A stretch of 64,000 nt of DNA, taken from NCBI GenBank assembly GCA_961205875.1, contig OY540811.1, positions 34,565,340 to 34,629,339 on the forward strand, in the 5' to 3' direction. Position 1 is the first letter of the stretch. Every line of letters begins with the position of its first letter. Source of the DNA: Sialis fuliginosa. Lineage: Eukaryota; Arthropoda; Insecta; Megaloptera; Sialidae. A program made the position numbers and the translations under genes. Below are positions 42,976 through 55,310 of this stretch, piece after piece. The notes under the pieces were generated by a model that was given only the letters and a program-made list of their open reading frames with translations, did no database searches and was not told where the DNA came from.

Positions 42976-43594
42976 TTTTGGTACTTTTTTCATTCAAACT
43001 CGAATATCGCGACACCAAAAAATTATAAAACTTTGAAGAAACGATTTAAAGCTGAAAAAATTTCCTACAAAATGGTTACCTTGAAATTTTAGAAAAAAAA
43101 TTTAACATCGCCGTGGGTAACTTTCAAAATTGCAAAAAAAAAATCATTTTTTTTATTTTTTATTAAACCGCGATTTTGTCACAAAAATAAATTTAATAAC
43201 ACAAAAATACCCCTAAATTCGAAAAGATGATACAATTTCCTTCAATTTTCATATCCTATAAGTAAAAAAAGGATCATATTTGACCTATCGGCATAACTTT
43301 GAAAATGAGCAATTTTTTCGAAAAATAAAAGTGGTCCTTTAATTTTTTCCGTGAGTGTATATTGAAAAATATATTGTTTTAATTATTATTATTAATTAAA
43401 ATATATATATTTTTTTAAATTTGATTCTGGCCAGAATTCTGGTCGGATTTTTTTGTGAATTCCGGCGATTCCGGTTTCAGTCGGAATTAAAAATTTCAGT
43501 TCCGGTACACCCCTAATTGTAAGTGACCTTACGTTTTATTTTACAACAATCATTTTAAAATCAACGAAACCATTGTATTTTCATTGTGGCAAGT
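42976..43594. other. No gene; one solitary terminal-like motif
   Basis: At about 43,420-43,515 a GC-richer block (GGCCAGAATTCTGGTC, TTCCGGCGATTCCGG, TTCCGGTACACCCCTA) reads on the minus strand as TAGGGGTGTACCGGAA. It resembles a hAT-type end, but no partner was found. Confidence 0.4.
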
Positions 43595-44690
43595 TAGTCC
43601 AGTAATTTTAGATTTCAACTGCGAAAAAAATAGTTAGCTGAATTTTTGTATACACTTTCGTTACAGTGTTATAAATATCGTGTAAAAAGTCCCCAACGAT
43701 ATCGTGTCGGCGTTGCGAAATATTGAAGGTCTAATGTCACGAAAAACGGTTAATCTCGAATATTTTGCTTTCTATGACTCGGAGGTCAATGGGGGTTATT
43801 ATATAAACGGTGTATTATTAAATTTTTAAGAAAAAAAGATCTCTCAATTTTTTTTTAAACAACCGTTTTGTGGTAGAGCGCGGAGAAAGTATGACTGTAT
43901 ATTTACATACGGTATGACGCACTCTATAGGATTTGACTATTTACATATGACTATTTGCACGTGAAAAATTACAGGACAAAAATTAAAGAGAAAACAATTC
44001 TCTATAAGGTGTGCAATCCGGATATATTAAAAAATCATTTTAACCAATTTTAATCACATTTAGTAGAACTACAAACATAGCGATTTATGAAAAATGACCA
44101 TTCCTGTCCAATTTTGTGTTCAAAATCAATACCTAAGCTTTTGAGAAAATAAGCTTTGGACATATTGAGTAGAAAAGAGAAAAAAATTGTGTTAAATTGA
44201 CCTACTTTTAACAATAGGTACGTCAAAAATTAAAAAATCGAAAAAAAAATTATTTAATTATAAAATGCCCCCTTTTTAAAGTTTTATGTGAACTTATGTT
44301 ATAAATATGACTAAACACTAAAATTATAAATGTTTATAGGCTATAAACATATTTTTTATTATTTTTTTGCTAGAAAAACTTCTATTCATACTACCGGAGG
44401 AATTCTTGATAGCTCCTATTTGATATGCAAACCTTCAAAATAAAAATAAAATGCAATAAATAGATTCGTCATAAAATTTAGAATAATAAACAATCAATTA
44501 TTTTTTTATTAAATTTTATATTTTTCGTGTAGTTGGAAGTCAAAATCAAAAAAATATTAGACGATAACAAGAAAATGGTGTCCGCGCAATTCTTTCTTGT
44601 TTTATAAAAGAAGGACTGCATCGATATAGGAATTTGAAATTCAGTATTATTGTACACCAAACTCTCCTCTTCAAAATCAATTCTGATTTG
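43595..44690 (+). repeat. Dispersed repeat family 'R1', copy 2
   Basis: Begins TAGTCCAGTAATTTTAGAT and follows copy 1 (17,331) through ACGATATCGT, TTTTGTGGTAGAGCGCG, ACGCACTCTATAGGATTTGA and AATGACCATTCCTGTCCAAT. It has an additional block (43,735-43,830) that copy 1 lacks but copy 3 has (GGTTATTATATAAA / TTTATATAATAACC). The right end contains the hairpin at 44,554-44,755. Confidence 0.65.
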
Positions 44691-44755
44691 GTCCCAGTTT
44701 TATAAAACAAAAAAGAATCGCGCGGACACCATTTTTCTTGTAATCGTCTAATATT
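44554..44755. repeat. Hairpin within R1 copy 2
   Basis: TTAGACGATAACAAGAAAAT...TTTTATAAAA (44,558-44,610) is inverted at about 44,696-44,752 as TTTTATAAAACAAA...CGTCTAA, with GGTGTCCGCGC / GCGCGGACACC in the arms. Copy 1 has only the left arm (18,177-18,230), so copy 2 gained an inverted duplication. Confidence 0.6.
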
Positions 44756-44954
44756 AACCAACGTTCGTTTAAATCTAAGCATAAATATCTGTTGCTTCCA
44801 AATACTTTTTTTAACTTTTTCTTTTCAAGAAATAGCATTATAATAAATGGATTTTAGCATTCCTGGATGCCCATAAAATCATAAAAATAATTACATACAA
44901 AACTCGTCAAATGAAATCGAAAAAGGTACACGGGTACCTATTTATGAACACAAG

Positions 44955-45359
44955 CAGGCCCGGATTTACCATGCAGGCAGAGTAGGCAGCTGCCTAGGGC
45001 GGCAAATTTTGGTGGAAACTTTGTAAACTTGTTATATTCGTGGGAATTGAATTTGATTTTGTTGATTCCATTATCGATGAGTTTGCCATCCGAAAATCGA
45101 GACGTAAAAATTTCAACCCATAAGCAATAATTTCTCTATACATGTAACTCAAGCATGACAAAAAAAAGGTTTTCAGTTTTTATGTTTCCTAATGTAACTT
45201 TATAAAAATTTATAAAATTTGAAACTGACGCAACCAAAAAAAAAAGATCCTGAGTTTTATATTTTGACATCTATGACTTAAACTGTTAGTTTCGAGGAGA
45301 GGGGGGGGGGGCAATTTTCGCAACTGCCTAGGGGCGGCAAATTTCTAAATCCGGGCCTG
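44955..45359. mobile_element. hAT MITE (405 bp) with CAGGCCCGGATTTA ends
   Basis: The terminal repeats CAGGCCCGGATTTA and TAAATCCGGGCCTG are flanked by a perfect 8-bp duplication AACACAAG (44,947-44,954 and 45,360-45,367). The subterminal CTGCCTAGGGCGGCAAATTT is also inverted (CAACTGCCTAGG...GGCAAATTT at 45,320-45,344). The end sequence is one I associate with hAT-type repeats found in many animals. Contains a G-run (45,301-45,311). Non-autonomous. Confidence 0.85.
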
Positions 45360-45619
45360 AACACAAGGGTTATGTAGGTACTTATACGTATAAGACGTAA
45401 ACTTAAGGTTAATTAAATATATAAAATTTGGGAAAAAGTGAAACAGAAATATGGGAAAATATGAAACACAGCTGGGGAAAATGTGAAACAGTTTGTAGGG
45501 ACATATCACACACACAAGGAATATTCTAGAAAAGTAGAACCACATGCTAAGATGAAGAATTTGTTTCACTTATAAATGATGCTCAAGTAAAAAAAAAAAG
45601 TTACCCGTAAATAAATTTC

Positions 45620-46023
45620 AAGAGCGCAAGAAAGTAACTAAGAAACCGAAAATATTCATATCAAAGATGATTCTGATGCCAGTTTAATTACACCAATTAA
45701 ACTGCTACACCAGCTTTGGAATCTGGAAATGAAGTGAAGATGGATAGTTCGGAGATTGAAATAAAGGTCGGAGATTATATTTTAGCATCTTTCAAAGGTG
45801 GCAAAAAATATATTAACTATCAACATGTGTGCACTGTTTTGCAAATAAATAGATCTGAAATAGAAGTTATGGGTTTAAAAAGTGTCAAAAACAAATGCGA
45901 CTTTAAGTTAATCAAAACAGATATATCCACTGTAGACCGTGTGAATATAATAGAAGTACTTCTCATGTATCTGCAGGTAGAGTGCAATATGTTTTTCCAA
46001 AACCAGTGAATGTTAATGAATAG
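45620..46023 (+). pseudogene. Broken C-terminal coding fragment, unknown protein
   Basis: A frame open from 45,701 to 46,009 reads as plausible protein: about 45,746 onward gives EIEIKVGDYILASFKGGKKY and later CDFKLIKTDISTVDRVNIIE. An in-frame stop (45,698-45,700) lies just upstream, while another frame before it gives HIKDDSDASLITPIK. After about 45,960 the likely continuation is in a shifted frame (HVSAGRVQYVFPKPVNVNE, stop 46,021-46,023). The order of a GD-Y-L motif, a basic K-rich turn and a DI...V segment near the end reminds me of the C-terminal domain in some insect transposase-related proteins, but this is memory-based. No start codon or intron signals were identified. It is probably a dead fragment. 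Confidence 0.4.
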
Positions 46024-47228
46024 GTATTTCACTTTTACCCCATTATTTTTTTAAATTCATTTTCGGTTTATCTGATATTTTTCAACTTTATAGATGTACC
46101 TATGTAGGATGATCTTAAGAGTAGACATTGACAATTTTATATTATGTATTAAGAACGAATTTTCTGTTTACAACAATATATTATTTGCAAGCATATTCTG
46201 ATATTTTTGTGATTCCCATAAACTTTTAATATGTTTTTTAGCATGCTGGGTAGACGTACATAACTTAGCAAGGTGCGACACATGTTTCCTATGCAGTTTT
46301 AATCGCTTGTTTATTTTTTACCCAGCAAATATCAATGTAACGCATTCTCTGGAAGTTAGAGGCCTGTTTCACTTTTTCCCAAATTAGAGGTTAAAAATGA
46401 AACACACTTTTTTCATTTTTAAAATCCGTGTTGTATCGAACAGTTCAAATGATGTTAGTATTTAAAAATGGTTATTCATAAGCGCATCTAGTAGAAAAAA
46501 ATTAAAGTATGAATTTGTATCGTTAACTGTCAAAAAACATGAAATATTTGTATTTTGTTTCACTTTTACCCCCAGTTGACCCTACAAAAAAACTATTTGA
46601 CACAATAAATCATGACATTAACATGTATGTTATTTCTTAGTTGCTTGCTATTGATTTAGATGGGTAAAATTTCAATGCAATAAGATAAATATCCATATAT
46701 TCTCCCCTCGCACAGCTTGTGGTCGTTTGCATTCGACGTCGCAAGATGGCAGGCATATCGTTTCTTATATTTTCAACAGATGCCGCCGCCAACAATACAT
46801 TTCCTATACGTTTGAAGTTTAAAAGTGCGCGAATTTATGGCTTTTTGATTGTTTGATTTATACATACACTTGAAATACTTTTATATACATCAATAGTTTG
46901 CAGTTCTGTAATGTGATTCGATTTTATTCACCTACTTTTGCATTCTGGTACTATTTTAGAGTTGAAATTGATAGTATTATAGTCCATATCACCAGTAGCG
47001 TCGCTAGGGGGGGGGGTCAATTTTTTTTCATTTGCGAGATTTCGTGCAAGTAAAAAATGACACACACATACGTACATCTTTCTGAAAATAGTGTAAATAT
47101 ACTATAGTGACCTTGAAACATACAAATATGTTGAAATTTTTTATTTTGATTTTCGGACCGATTACAATAACTTCCAGTTGGGAAGTTAATATATTCAAAA
47201 ATATTGTTTTTAATTATTTATTTAATGT
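46024..47228. other. No gene; GC-richer patch at 46,700-46,850
   Basis: The GTGAAAC/GTTTCAC motif recurs at 45,430-45,510, 46,365-46,375 and 46,556-46,565, on both sides of the coding fragment. The stretch 46,700-46,850 (CATTCGACGTCGCAAGATGG, GATGCCGCCGCCAAC) is unlike the AT-rich flanks and contains a 36-codon frame from an ATG at 46,746. This is too short to call. Confidence 0.4.
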
Positions 47229-48239
47229 TACAGTAAGACCCCACTTAACGCGGGGGACACGTTCCAGGAAATGCCAACGCTAAATGAAACAGCGTTAAAA
47301 GGGGTTATCTTAAAGGTGCGGTTACATCAAGCGCGCCGCGCTGCGCCGAGCAATTCGGCACAGCGCAGCGCGGCGCAAAATAAAAAAATTGTGTTCGTGC
47401 AAACCTACCATTGTCAATAGACGTTAGCGTTTTTGTAGGTTCCATGATTAGTTCGCCATGAATTGCGATACAACTGTTAATTAATTAAACATTCTCAAAC
47501 GCATTAATACCTTGATCTGTACACATCGATTTCTTAGTTTACTTTAGAATGACACCAGTAATTCATTTTGTCAACTACAATAGTCCAATTCAAAATTACA
47601 GTTAAAAGTTCTTCAACCCGTTTAAACTGAACGCGCACGAACGTGCATTTTTCTTTGATGTACCGACTCCGAGCGGATCGTAAACGTACGCGCACAAACA
47701 TGCGCGTTTGTGCGCGTTCTGCCGTTCAAATCAGACAAGCATAAACATTTTGCGTGTTCGGCGCAGCGCAGCGCGGCGCGGCGCGCTTGATGTAACCGTA
47801 CCTTAACATGTTAATAATGGGGATAAGTGAAATAACAGTTAAATAACGATTTAAAAAAATAATTTGTAACAATACATGTCGTAAATATTTAAATGTAAAC
47901 AATGTAAATATAATATCATAAAATAATTTTTTAATACTTTGGTAACTTTTATTTTTCATATATCAATATTTTAATAGTAAGAATTCATGAAAACCAAAAA
48001 AAATTTGATTGATTATGTTGACGTGGAAAGTTCCTTGTTATTTGACACTTTCGTTTTTTTTTTTGTAAAAAATCATTTAACGTTGTTTGCCTGCGATTGT
48101 GCTGTCACGCTCAGGCACTTTATGTTCATACGATATGAAAAATTGCGCTTAAGCGATGAAATTAATGTAAATGAAAAATTAATAAGTAATCGGAAATAAC
48201 CGCGTTAAACCGAAACAGCGTTAAACGGGGTCTTACGTA
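47229..48239. mobile_element. pogo/Tigger-like element
   Basis: Ends CAGTAAGACCCCACTTAACG (47,231) and CGTTAAACGGGGTCTTAC (about 48,236), flanked by TA. Subterminal copies of AACGC(G/T)...GCGTTAAA occur at both ends (47,251-47,300; 48,198-48,225). The total is about 1.0 kb, of which 490 bp is a nested insertion, leaving about 515 bp. No transposase. The CAGTNNGACCCC end is typical of Tigger/pogo elements. Confidence 0.7.
47314..47803. mobile_element. Harbinger-like MITE nested in the pogo-like element
   Basis: Ends AGGTGCGGTTACATCAAGCG and CGCTTGATGTAACCGTACCT are flanked by a 3-bp duplication TAA (47,311-47,313 and 47,804-47,806). A 3-bp TWA duplication is typical of PIF/Harbinger. Subterminal sequence is strikingly GC-rich (repeats of GCGC, CGGCGC), and both arms carry CGCAGCGCAGCGCGGCGC. 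It is 490 bp; the internal 77-codon frame is not coding. Confidence 0.7.
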
Positions 48240-49220
48240 TGTATATCAATATCTTTAAGAAAAAAAACAAACTATTTCTTGAATTAAAATTACCTCTCCA
48301 AATAAATAGTATTGCAAACTACATGTATTACGAAGAAAAAAGAAATTATAGGTACGTCCACAAAAAAGAGAATAAAATAACGTTTTTTATTTTTTTTGTT
48401 TCCTCGTCTAATCCGGGAAAGCTGTATAAAATTTCTGCATCTGTCTGTCTGTGTAACTGTCAGTTCCCTGAATCCTTATCACACTCATAATTCATCAACC
48501 ACTAAACCGATTTTGATGAAACTTGGTTTCTTAGTTGGGTTTGATTAATAGATGGTCCCATATAAAAAATCATCAAAATCGTATGCAAGGGAAAAGGTGG
48601 TATTTCTAAACTGTTTTTTTTATATTTCTAGAACGATGCATGTTATGTGAAAATCATTTACGTAGAGCATTCATTGGCGTAGCTAGGGGTTGGCGAAATC
48701 GGCCCTCTTGGGTATGCAAGGTCCAGAGGGCGCGTTAACGTTCTTTATGAGGTGTAAAAACTGACGAGTACTAAAAAAATCTTCACTAACTCCAGGAGGG
48801 CCAAGTTAGTTCTAGAGTACACCAAAATCGACATCAGAAAAAAACTTGTTCCCCGATTTCAAAATTTTAACTTGATCTTTCCGTTTCAGATCAAGTCAAA
48901 CACTTTTCGTTCCGTGTCTGTCTGTCTGTCTGTCTGTGTGTTTGTGTGTGTGTGAGAGAGAGAGTGTCTGTCCCCTAAATCCTTGTCCCACGTATAACTC
49001 ATGATCCACTGAACCGATATTAATTAAACTTGGTTGGTTGGGTCTGGCTTGAAGACGGTCCTAATAAAAAATCATTAAAATTGTGAGTAAAGGGGAGGGT
49101 GACACCCCAATATATTCATTTTTTGAAGATATTTCAAGATAAACACGTTATGTGAAAAATGTATAGTCTTTTATGTGGAGCATTCAATTTCCTATAATAT
49201 ACATAGGTAACCATTTATAA
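48240..49220 (+). repeat. Two copies of a GTCTGTCTGTC-type dispersed repeat
   Basis: About 48,440-48,680 and about 48,925-49,200 share TGTCTGTCTGT, CCCTGAATCCTT / CCCTAAATCCTT, CACTGAACCGAT-type and AAACTTGGTT blocks, each followed by AAAAAATCAT(C/T)AAAAT. The second is preceded by CCGATTTCAAAATTT...TTTTCGTTCCGTGTCTG (48,855-48,920), found reversed at 61,850-61,925. Simple-sequence TCTG and GT/GA runs lie at 48,920-48,965. Confidence 0.6.
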
Positions 49221-51049
49221 AGTTTGTTGTAAAATATTCCCTTACAATGATTTATCTCAATTTGCATTAAAAACTCGTCATTTGTTTTTTACAATCACTT
49301 TTTACTTTGACATATTATTTAAAGTCATTTTGACATTATAATGTCTTTTTGACGTTTAAAATGTCAATTTGACGTTTGCATAACAGAAAAATTTAGATTT
49401 AAATTGTCAAAAAATTAAAAATACAAATAAATAATGATGCAGGCATTAAAAGTAAAATGTCGAATTAATATTTTTTAATAAAATTGTATACAAATTAAAT
49501 GTTTAACCAATGACAGTCAGTTCATCTAAATACTTTATCGGTGTTTATTAAAATTGTTGAATAATTAACTACCATTGGTGAATTTAATACGAGGAAGCAA
49601 TGTGCATTTACTTGGCAGATGTTTTTTTGCTTGGGACACTTTTGTCAAGAACTGAGTTTGCTGAAAATAGTATATTGTGTAATAATATCAAATTATAATA
49701 AATTAAATAATCTTTATTAAAAATAAATTATAATACAGTAATAACAAATACATACAAGACCACATTTACAAAATTAAATAATTATAAAATCAAAAAAACT
49801 AGGTACATTTATTATTACGTTAAATTTTCTATCACAAGATTCGATAGGAATAAGTAAGTTATATTTCCATAAACTTATTATCAGTAAGGCAATAATAGAA
49901 GATACCAGTCATTAACAAAAATATATTTTAAATAGATATTTTTAAAATATATCAAACCTAATGTTTTATCATAACAAACCATTTCAACTACATTCATCAT
50001 CTATTGAATGGTGAAATACAAACGCTACAAATATTGGAAAATAATAAACTACCGTATTCCATCATTTTAGAAAAATATATATATAGATATGTACAACACA
50101 AAATATTATGTAGAACAGTGGCCTAACTTCATACGAGTCATACAACAATTCAAAATTAAATCACACATTTCATAATTCTGATCCATCATTAATAAAATTC
50201 TAAAAATTGATTTTTAGAATATAAATACGTATTATGTACTTTCATAAATAATATTAAATAGTGCCTTCAACTAGAATATCAGTTAACCTCTTTAAAAAAA
50301 AATTATTAGTATTTTTTCTCCAAAAATATTTCGTACTTTACCTTGGTATTCTTTTTATCACCTTTAAAACTAATAACATACTTTTGAAAATAATTATTAA
50401 GGTCAATAATACATGGGACTGTCCATAAAATAAATCACATTATTTTTTGTTACCTTCAACTCACTCCCCCCGCTTTTTCACAATCTTGTGAATCCCTTTC
50501 ATAATATTTCATCATAAAATTATATTTCCTCTCCCTTAAGGTGGTTCTATCACTAGACGAGTTATTAGATGAATTTAAAGTATGTCATAAAAGAACATTT
50601 AATGCGTTGATATTTGCAATTTGAAAAAGACCTACCGTACATTTTAAGAAAAATTAATTATCAAAGTTAGTACTTTTAACATGTGACATATAGAGAATTA
50701 GACCGGCAACTATATCGCTTATTAGTCCAATCAAATTAAAAATTTCCTATAGGTGACAAATGGAATTAATATTCGCCTGAATAATTTTAGTGCCGACCCA
50801 TTGCTAATAATGTCCTTAATAAACTATTAACTTTGCAAGGTTGTGGGCCCTCGGGAAATACAAATAAAAAATAAAAATAAAAATAAACACAAAAACTTGA
50901 CCGCCGCTTATGTTTAAATCATCGATGCAGCGAAAACGATGTGAGCTAGAGCAAAACTGAACAGGACACATTTGATAGAGAATGAAATTTCCTATAAAAA
51001 ATAATAAAGTTCATATCTCTAAAGTTAATAGTTTTTGAGTGATGGTCGT
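49221..51049. other. AT-rich DNA, no gene seen
   Basis: About 1.8 kb with no coding frame, no terminal repeats and no tandem array. TTGACGTTTAAAATGTC and neighbours (49,330-49,380) give short palindromes only. CCCGATCAGCTG and similar motifs begin just after. Confidence 0.4.
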
Positions 51050-52357
51050 CAAAAATCTCATGACTAAAATGTATTTTTTGAAAAATGTCGCTTTATGTCC
51101 CGATCAGCTGTAAAAAGGAATATTGGTATTTAACGATTAATAAAAAAAATTTCAAAAAATTCACTATTTAACTAGATACTATTAGGAAGTTACTTATGGG
51201 TTCAAAAATGGTTTTCACTACAGATACGCCAAGGGATTTTTTTTGTAATTTTTTTCCTTTTTTGGGTATTACGTATTTTAAAAACTATCCAACGTAGAAT
51301 AAAACAATATAATGCATTTTATAGGTGATTTTATTCTCTACAAATTGAATCTCTTGATATAAAGTTGTAAGTATAACCGTTTGCCCACAATGTTTAAATA
51401 AATACAAAATAAAGCATTTTACAAGTCTAAAGTAATTTTACAATTGTCTTAAATAATAAAAATTACATTTTGTTATAAATATTATCTAGTTTATAAATTA
51501 AATATGGCCATAAACCATAACCCATGGACTAAGTCTACAGGGGAAACCATATAAAACAAAACACACCTTGTATTGTAAAGGTGGTGGGGAATTGAATGTA
51601 TCACAACTTTTTCAGCCATATATCTCGAGAACTATTGGTTCTACAAAAATTTTGTATAGAACCTTTTTTGTGTAAAATTAGTTGTTTTATAATTACGATC
51701 GCCAGTCACTATCTTACCACTCGATAAAGTTTCACTACAAATGAAACAAAAATTATTTACCATTATAATAGTAATACAAAATATTTCTATATGAAACACC
51801 ACAGGCAAAAAAAATTACGAGTTAAATAACTCTTCTAATGTAAGCATAAAAGCCTTATATTAGTATACACTACTGTACGTAACATGTAGTGGTGTACGCG
51901 TTTTAATCCTATTTTTCTCAGCCGTATATCTCGAGTACTATTAGTCCTACGAAAATTTTGTATAGAGCTTTTTTTGTGTAAAATTAGCTAAAGAATAAAT
52001 TTTATATTAACTAAAATTGACGCAAAACCAATAATTTTACGAAATATTTGGAAATAAACGATTTTCGTGACCTTTGACCTTGAATAACTTTTTTTGCGCA
52101 CACGATTTCACAATGGACTTTTCACACGTTATTTCGTATGCCCAAATAAAGATAATTCGCCTTATTTTCCTGAGCTAATAGTTACAATTCAAGTGAAAGC
52201 CATTTTTGAACCCATAAATAACTTCCTAATAGTATCTAGTTAAACAGTGAATTTTTTGAATTTTTATTTTATTAATCGTTAAATACCATTATTCCATTTT
52301 ACAGCTGATCGGGACATAAAGCGACATTTTTCAAAAAATACATTTTAGTCATGAGAT
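51050..52357. mobile_element. Inverted-repeat element
   Basis: Arms 51,050-51,215 and 52,193-52,357 pair through ATGTCGCTTTATGTCCCGAT / ATCGGGACATAAAGCGACAT and AACTAGATACTATTAGGAAG / CTTCCTAATAGTATCTAGTT. The internal 1 kb holds a direct repeat (about 51,605-51,700 and about 51,910-52,000: ATATCTCGAGNACTATT, AAAATTTTGTATAGA, TTTTTTGTGTAAAATTAG). The outer ends are not sharply defined. Confidence 0.6.
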
Positions 52358-52618
52358 ATTTTATTGCATTTTAGGAGACCTATCTAAAGACACCCTACTT
52401 AATAGATTAAATGAAATTTTTTTTTTGAATATACTTTTCAGTCTATGGAAAGGGGGTCCAAAAAAATTTTTTTTCTAAAATCTTATCATTTGTTTTTGGG
52501 TTTTCAGCCTTCGTCCGTATACCAAATTTCATCTTAATCGGTCTAAAATTTTTGAGGACGGACGGACAGACATGGCGAAACTATAAGGTTTCCTAGTTTT
52601 CTACGGAAACCTAAAAAA
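52350..52618 (-). repeat. Dispersed repeat of the GGTTCCG type, copy 3 (partial)
   Basis: Contains TTTTAGGAGACCTATCTAAA, CCGTATACCAAATTTCATCT, ACGGACGGACAGACATGGCG and ends TTTCTACGGAAACC. Matches the end of copy 1 (15,481-16,130) in the same orientation and copy 2 in reverse. Confidence 0.6.
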
Positions 52619-53482
52619 ATAACATTTTAGATGCTTATATATTTTATTTTTGTTGCATAAATTATAGTTTATTAGTATTTTACATTATCGTAGTATATTC
52701 TATGGCAGTGATAGAAACACCTTAATTTACATTACATACAATTAGTTTGTATTTTTGATTTCAAATATTACCCCCATCACACTCTGTCACGCTGAGTATT
52801 ACCCCCCTCCTCCTGACATGCGTACGAAGTTAATACAAATGATAAATATTTTTTATAAGTGTTCAAACTTATTCATAATGTTTTTTTTATTTTTATTTAT
52901 AAGCTGTCATTATATTATTACTATAATATACATAAACACACAATTATAATAAGCTTAGAATTTTTTCAAAGTACTTTTTATTTATTTTTTAATAATATTT
53001 TTGAATACGGAAATTGCTTTTCAATTTATAAATATATAAAAGTAGAACAGTTCCATAATCACAATGTTTTTCAGTCAACAATAAATAAAAAATAACTATT
53101 TTTCATTAGAAATAAATGAATGATAAAGAAAAAAATATTACAAATAAAAATCTTTTTTTTAACTCAATCATCCGACATTAAAAAAGTCAATAATAAATTA
53201 AATACCAATCAAAAAAATAAAGTCATATAAATTTATAAAAATTGACAGCTATTCATTTTTAACACAACAAATACAAAATGTTTTTACAAAGTTCAAAAGT
53301 ACATACGTCAAATAGAAGACAATTATTGCATCTGTACTAGAAATCGTTATCTATTTGAAATTCATACCCATTTAAAATTAAAAAAAATTGGGTGCACACA
53401 TACAGAATGAGCTAAAAAAAGACATACATGTACAGAACGAATTTGAAATCTCACATTTTTAAAATCAGCAGTTCCAAACTTA
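52619..53482. other. AT-rich DNA, no gene seen
   Basis: Only AT-rich sequence; frames of 64 and 78 codons at 52,755-53,095 are low-complexity (I, F, Y, N-rich) and are not called. Confidence 0.4.
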
Positions 53483-54180
53483 TGTACTAGTCGAGTCAAT
53501 GAAGCTCGAAAATCACCAAAACCGGAACCCTCAGAAACAATACTGATTTTGATGAATTTTTAAAAAATGTTCGTTATACCATACTATTTGAAATCAGAAA
53601 CATTCCAACCGTCGGACTTAATCTCCCCCCCTAGTTTTGAAAATTTGTATAATTTACTGATTTCATATATTAAGTCCGATTTTCGACGAGAAAAGAATAC
53701 GTTGTCAAAATAAGAATTTTACGAGAATTTACTCGAAATTTTCCAAAGGTTTTTTTTAGATTTTTTTGTAAATTTATTAAACGTTCTCAATACGTCTCAA
53801 ATAAGCAACGGCAAACGTTTATTATTTTATACACGGCGCGAGTAGATAGCAAATTTCGGAGCAAAACTAGTTGTAAAATGAAAAAAAATGCATGTAACGA
53901 GCTCTAAAATTTTGTACTATTAAATAAGGATATTACAAAACAACATTTTTTTTGCTCATTTTCTCAAATATTATTTATCAAAAAAAATCACTTTTGATCA
54001 AATATTATCAAAAAATATTATTTATATACTTTTTTTTATATTTTGAACAAAAAAAAATACTTCTTATGGCTGGAATGTTTCTAATTTTAAATAGTATGGT
54101 ATAAAAAAAATTCATCAAAATCGGGCATGATGTTTCTGAGGGTTCCGAAGTGAAAAAATTTCATTGACTCGACTAGTACA
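53483..54180. mobile_element. MITE with TGTACTAGTCGAG ends
   Basis: TGTACTAGTCGAGTCAATGA and TCATTGACTCGACTAGTACA are exact 20-bp inverted ends (698 bp element). The arms continue through CCGGAACCCTCAGAAACA / TGTTTCTGAGGGTTCC and CATACTATTTGAAATCAGAA / its inverse at about 54,075. No clear target duplication. The 71-codon frame at 54,087 is not coding. Confidence 0.7.
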
Positions 54181-54911
54181 GGATATTTATTTTTATTTTT
54201 TGTACTTGCTACCTTTGTAGTCACTGAATTAATACATTGTAAAAACCTTACAAAATCAAAATAAATAGAAAAAGGTAGAGAGAAATAAAAAGAATGTACC
54301 ATATCTATTTTTCCTAATAGGAGTTACAAAAATATTAAGGAATCAAACTTTTTCACAAAAAATATTACTTTTTAACTTCTTATAGAAGAATTTGCTTGGT
54401 ATCATTTTAAAGCTTCAGTTTTCAGTTTCAAAATCCTTTTTTTAGATTTATCTGAAATTATTTATGTATGGTAAAGTATGGGGTTTAATCTATACAGTGT
54501 CTCAATAGTCGTGTTTTATTATATACTTGTTTTATTAGTAACATAAGTTTGTTAGAATTACAAATAATTCGGGCAAGACATACACGTGTGTATGCCATAA
54601 ACGGTTCCGAAGTACCTAATACGTGGACTGTGTTTGGAGCCACTTACAGGTGCATTTCTTACTTAAAATACTGCTTTTAGCCCCCTGATGGCGTTGAGTT
54701 AAAAAAATAGTATCAAATTCTACTGATTGAGATCTATATTTTGATACCGCACACGTCTTTGTATACATTTTTTTATTTTTTTTATTTGCTTTAAAGCCCC
54801 AGCAGGCACCATTTTTGATTTAGAAAAAAATGGTCAAATTTCGCTTGTTTGGTTATATATTTTAACGTGCCACATGCCTTGGTATAAAAAAATATTTTTT
54901 TACCTAGCTCC
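54181..54911. other. No gene; diverged repeats
   Basis: The stretch 54,729-54,755 (GAGATCTATATTTTGATACC) matches part of the direct repeats at 31,979-32,604. Otherwise no features. Confidence 0.4.
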
Positions 54912-55310
54912 TTATAGTACAAGAGCTAATGACATCTTTTTCTGCTCCATATGAGCACTAAGCAGACTTACGGAAATCGTTTATTCATGTGTTGTACATC
55001 ATGGGAAAAATAGTCCCAACCCCCACACCCGGGGATAAAAGGGTTTAATTCCTTAGTGAACATGTAAAGGAAAAAGTGCATTTTTGCAACATGTGAGCAC
55101 TAATAAAATCACCTCAGGGAGTTTGTTTATGAAAAGTTAGATAGTGATAGTGCAATGGGCAGACGCGTAGGGTGGGGATAAGGGACAGGCAGACGGACTC
55201 AAAGATACAATTTTTTTTTAAATTGCCCTATTAGAGCATTGATGAATTTTGGAGGGATGGCAGTTTTTGATATGTAGATGACCGGAAAAACAAAGGCAGA
55301 CGCGTTTTAT
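54912..55310. repeat. Left arm of a 3.7-kb interrupted inverted repeat
   Basis: The series CGGAAATCGTTTATTCATGT, GTTGTACATCATGGGAAAAA, TAGTGATAGTGCAATGGGCA and GACGCGTAGGGTGGGGATAA recurs reversed at 58,245-58,641, inside the loop of the hAT foldback at 57,182-59,299. Identity is high for old repeats here, which suggests exchange or recent copying between the two. Confidence 0.65.

Noticed and set aside
42807..43028. 73-codon frame that looks hydrophobic, like a membrane protein.
   Set aside because: Generated by AT-rich tandem units (F, L, I, Y-rich); not conserved between units.
43420..43515. Solitary end reading TAGGGGTGTACCGGAA on the minus strand.
   Set aside because: No partner end within the window region examined; kept only as a note.
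46746..46856. 36-codon frame starting MAGISFLIFSTDAAANN in a GC-richer patch, considered as a small gene or first exon.
   Set aside because: Too short, with no splice or promoter evidence visible and no recognisable domain.
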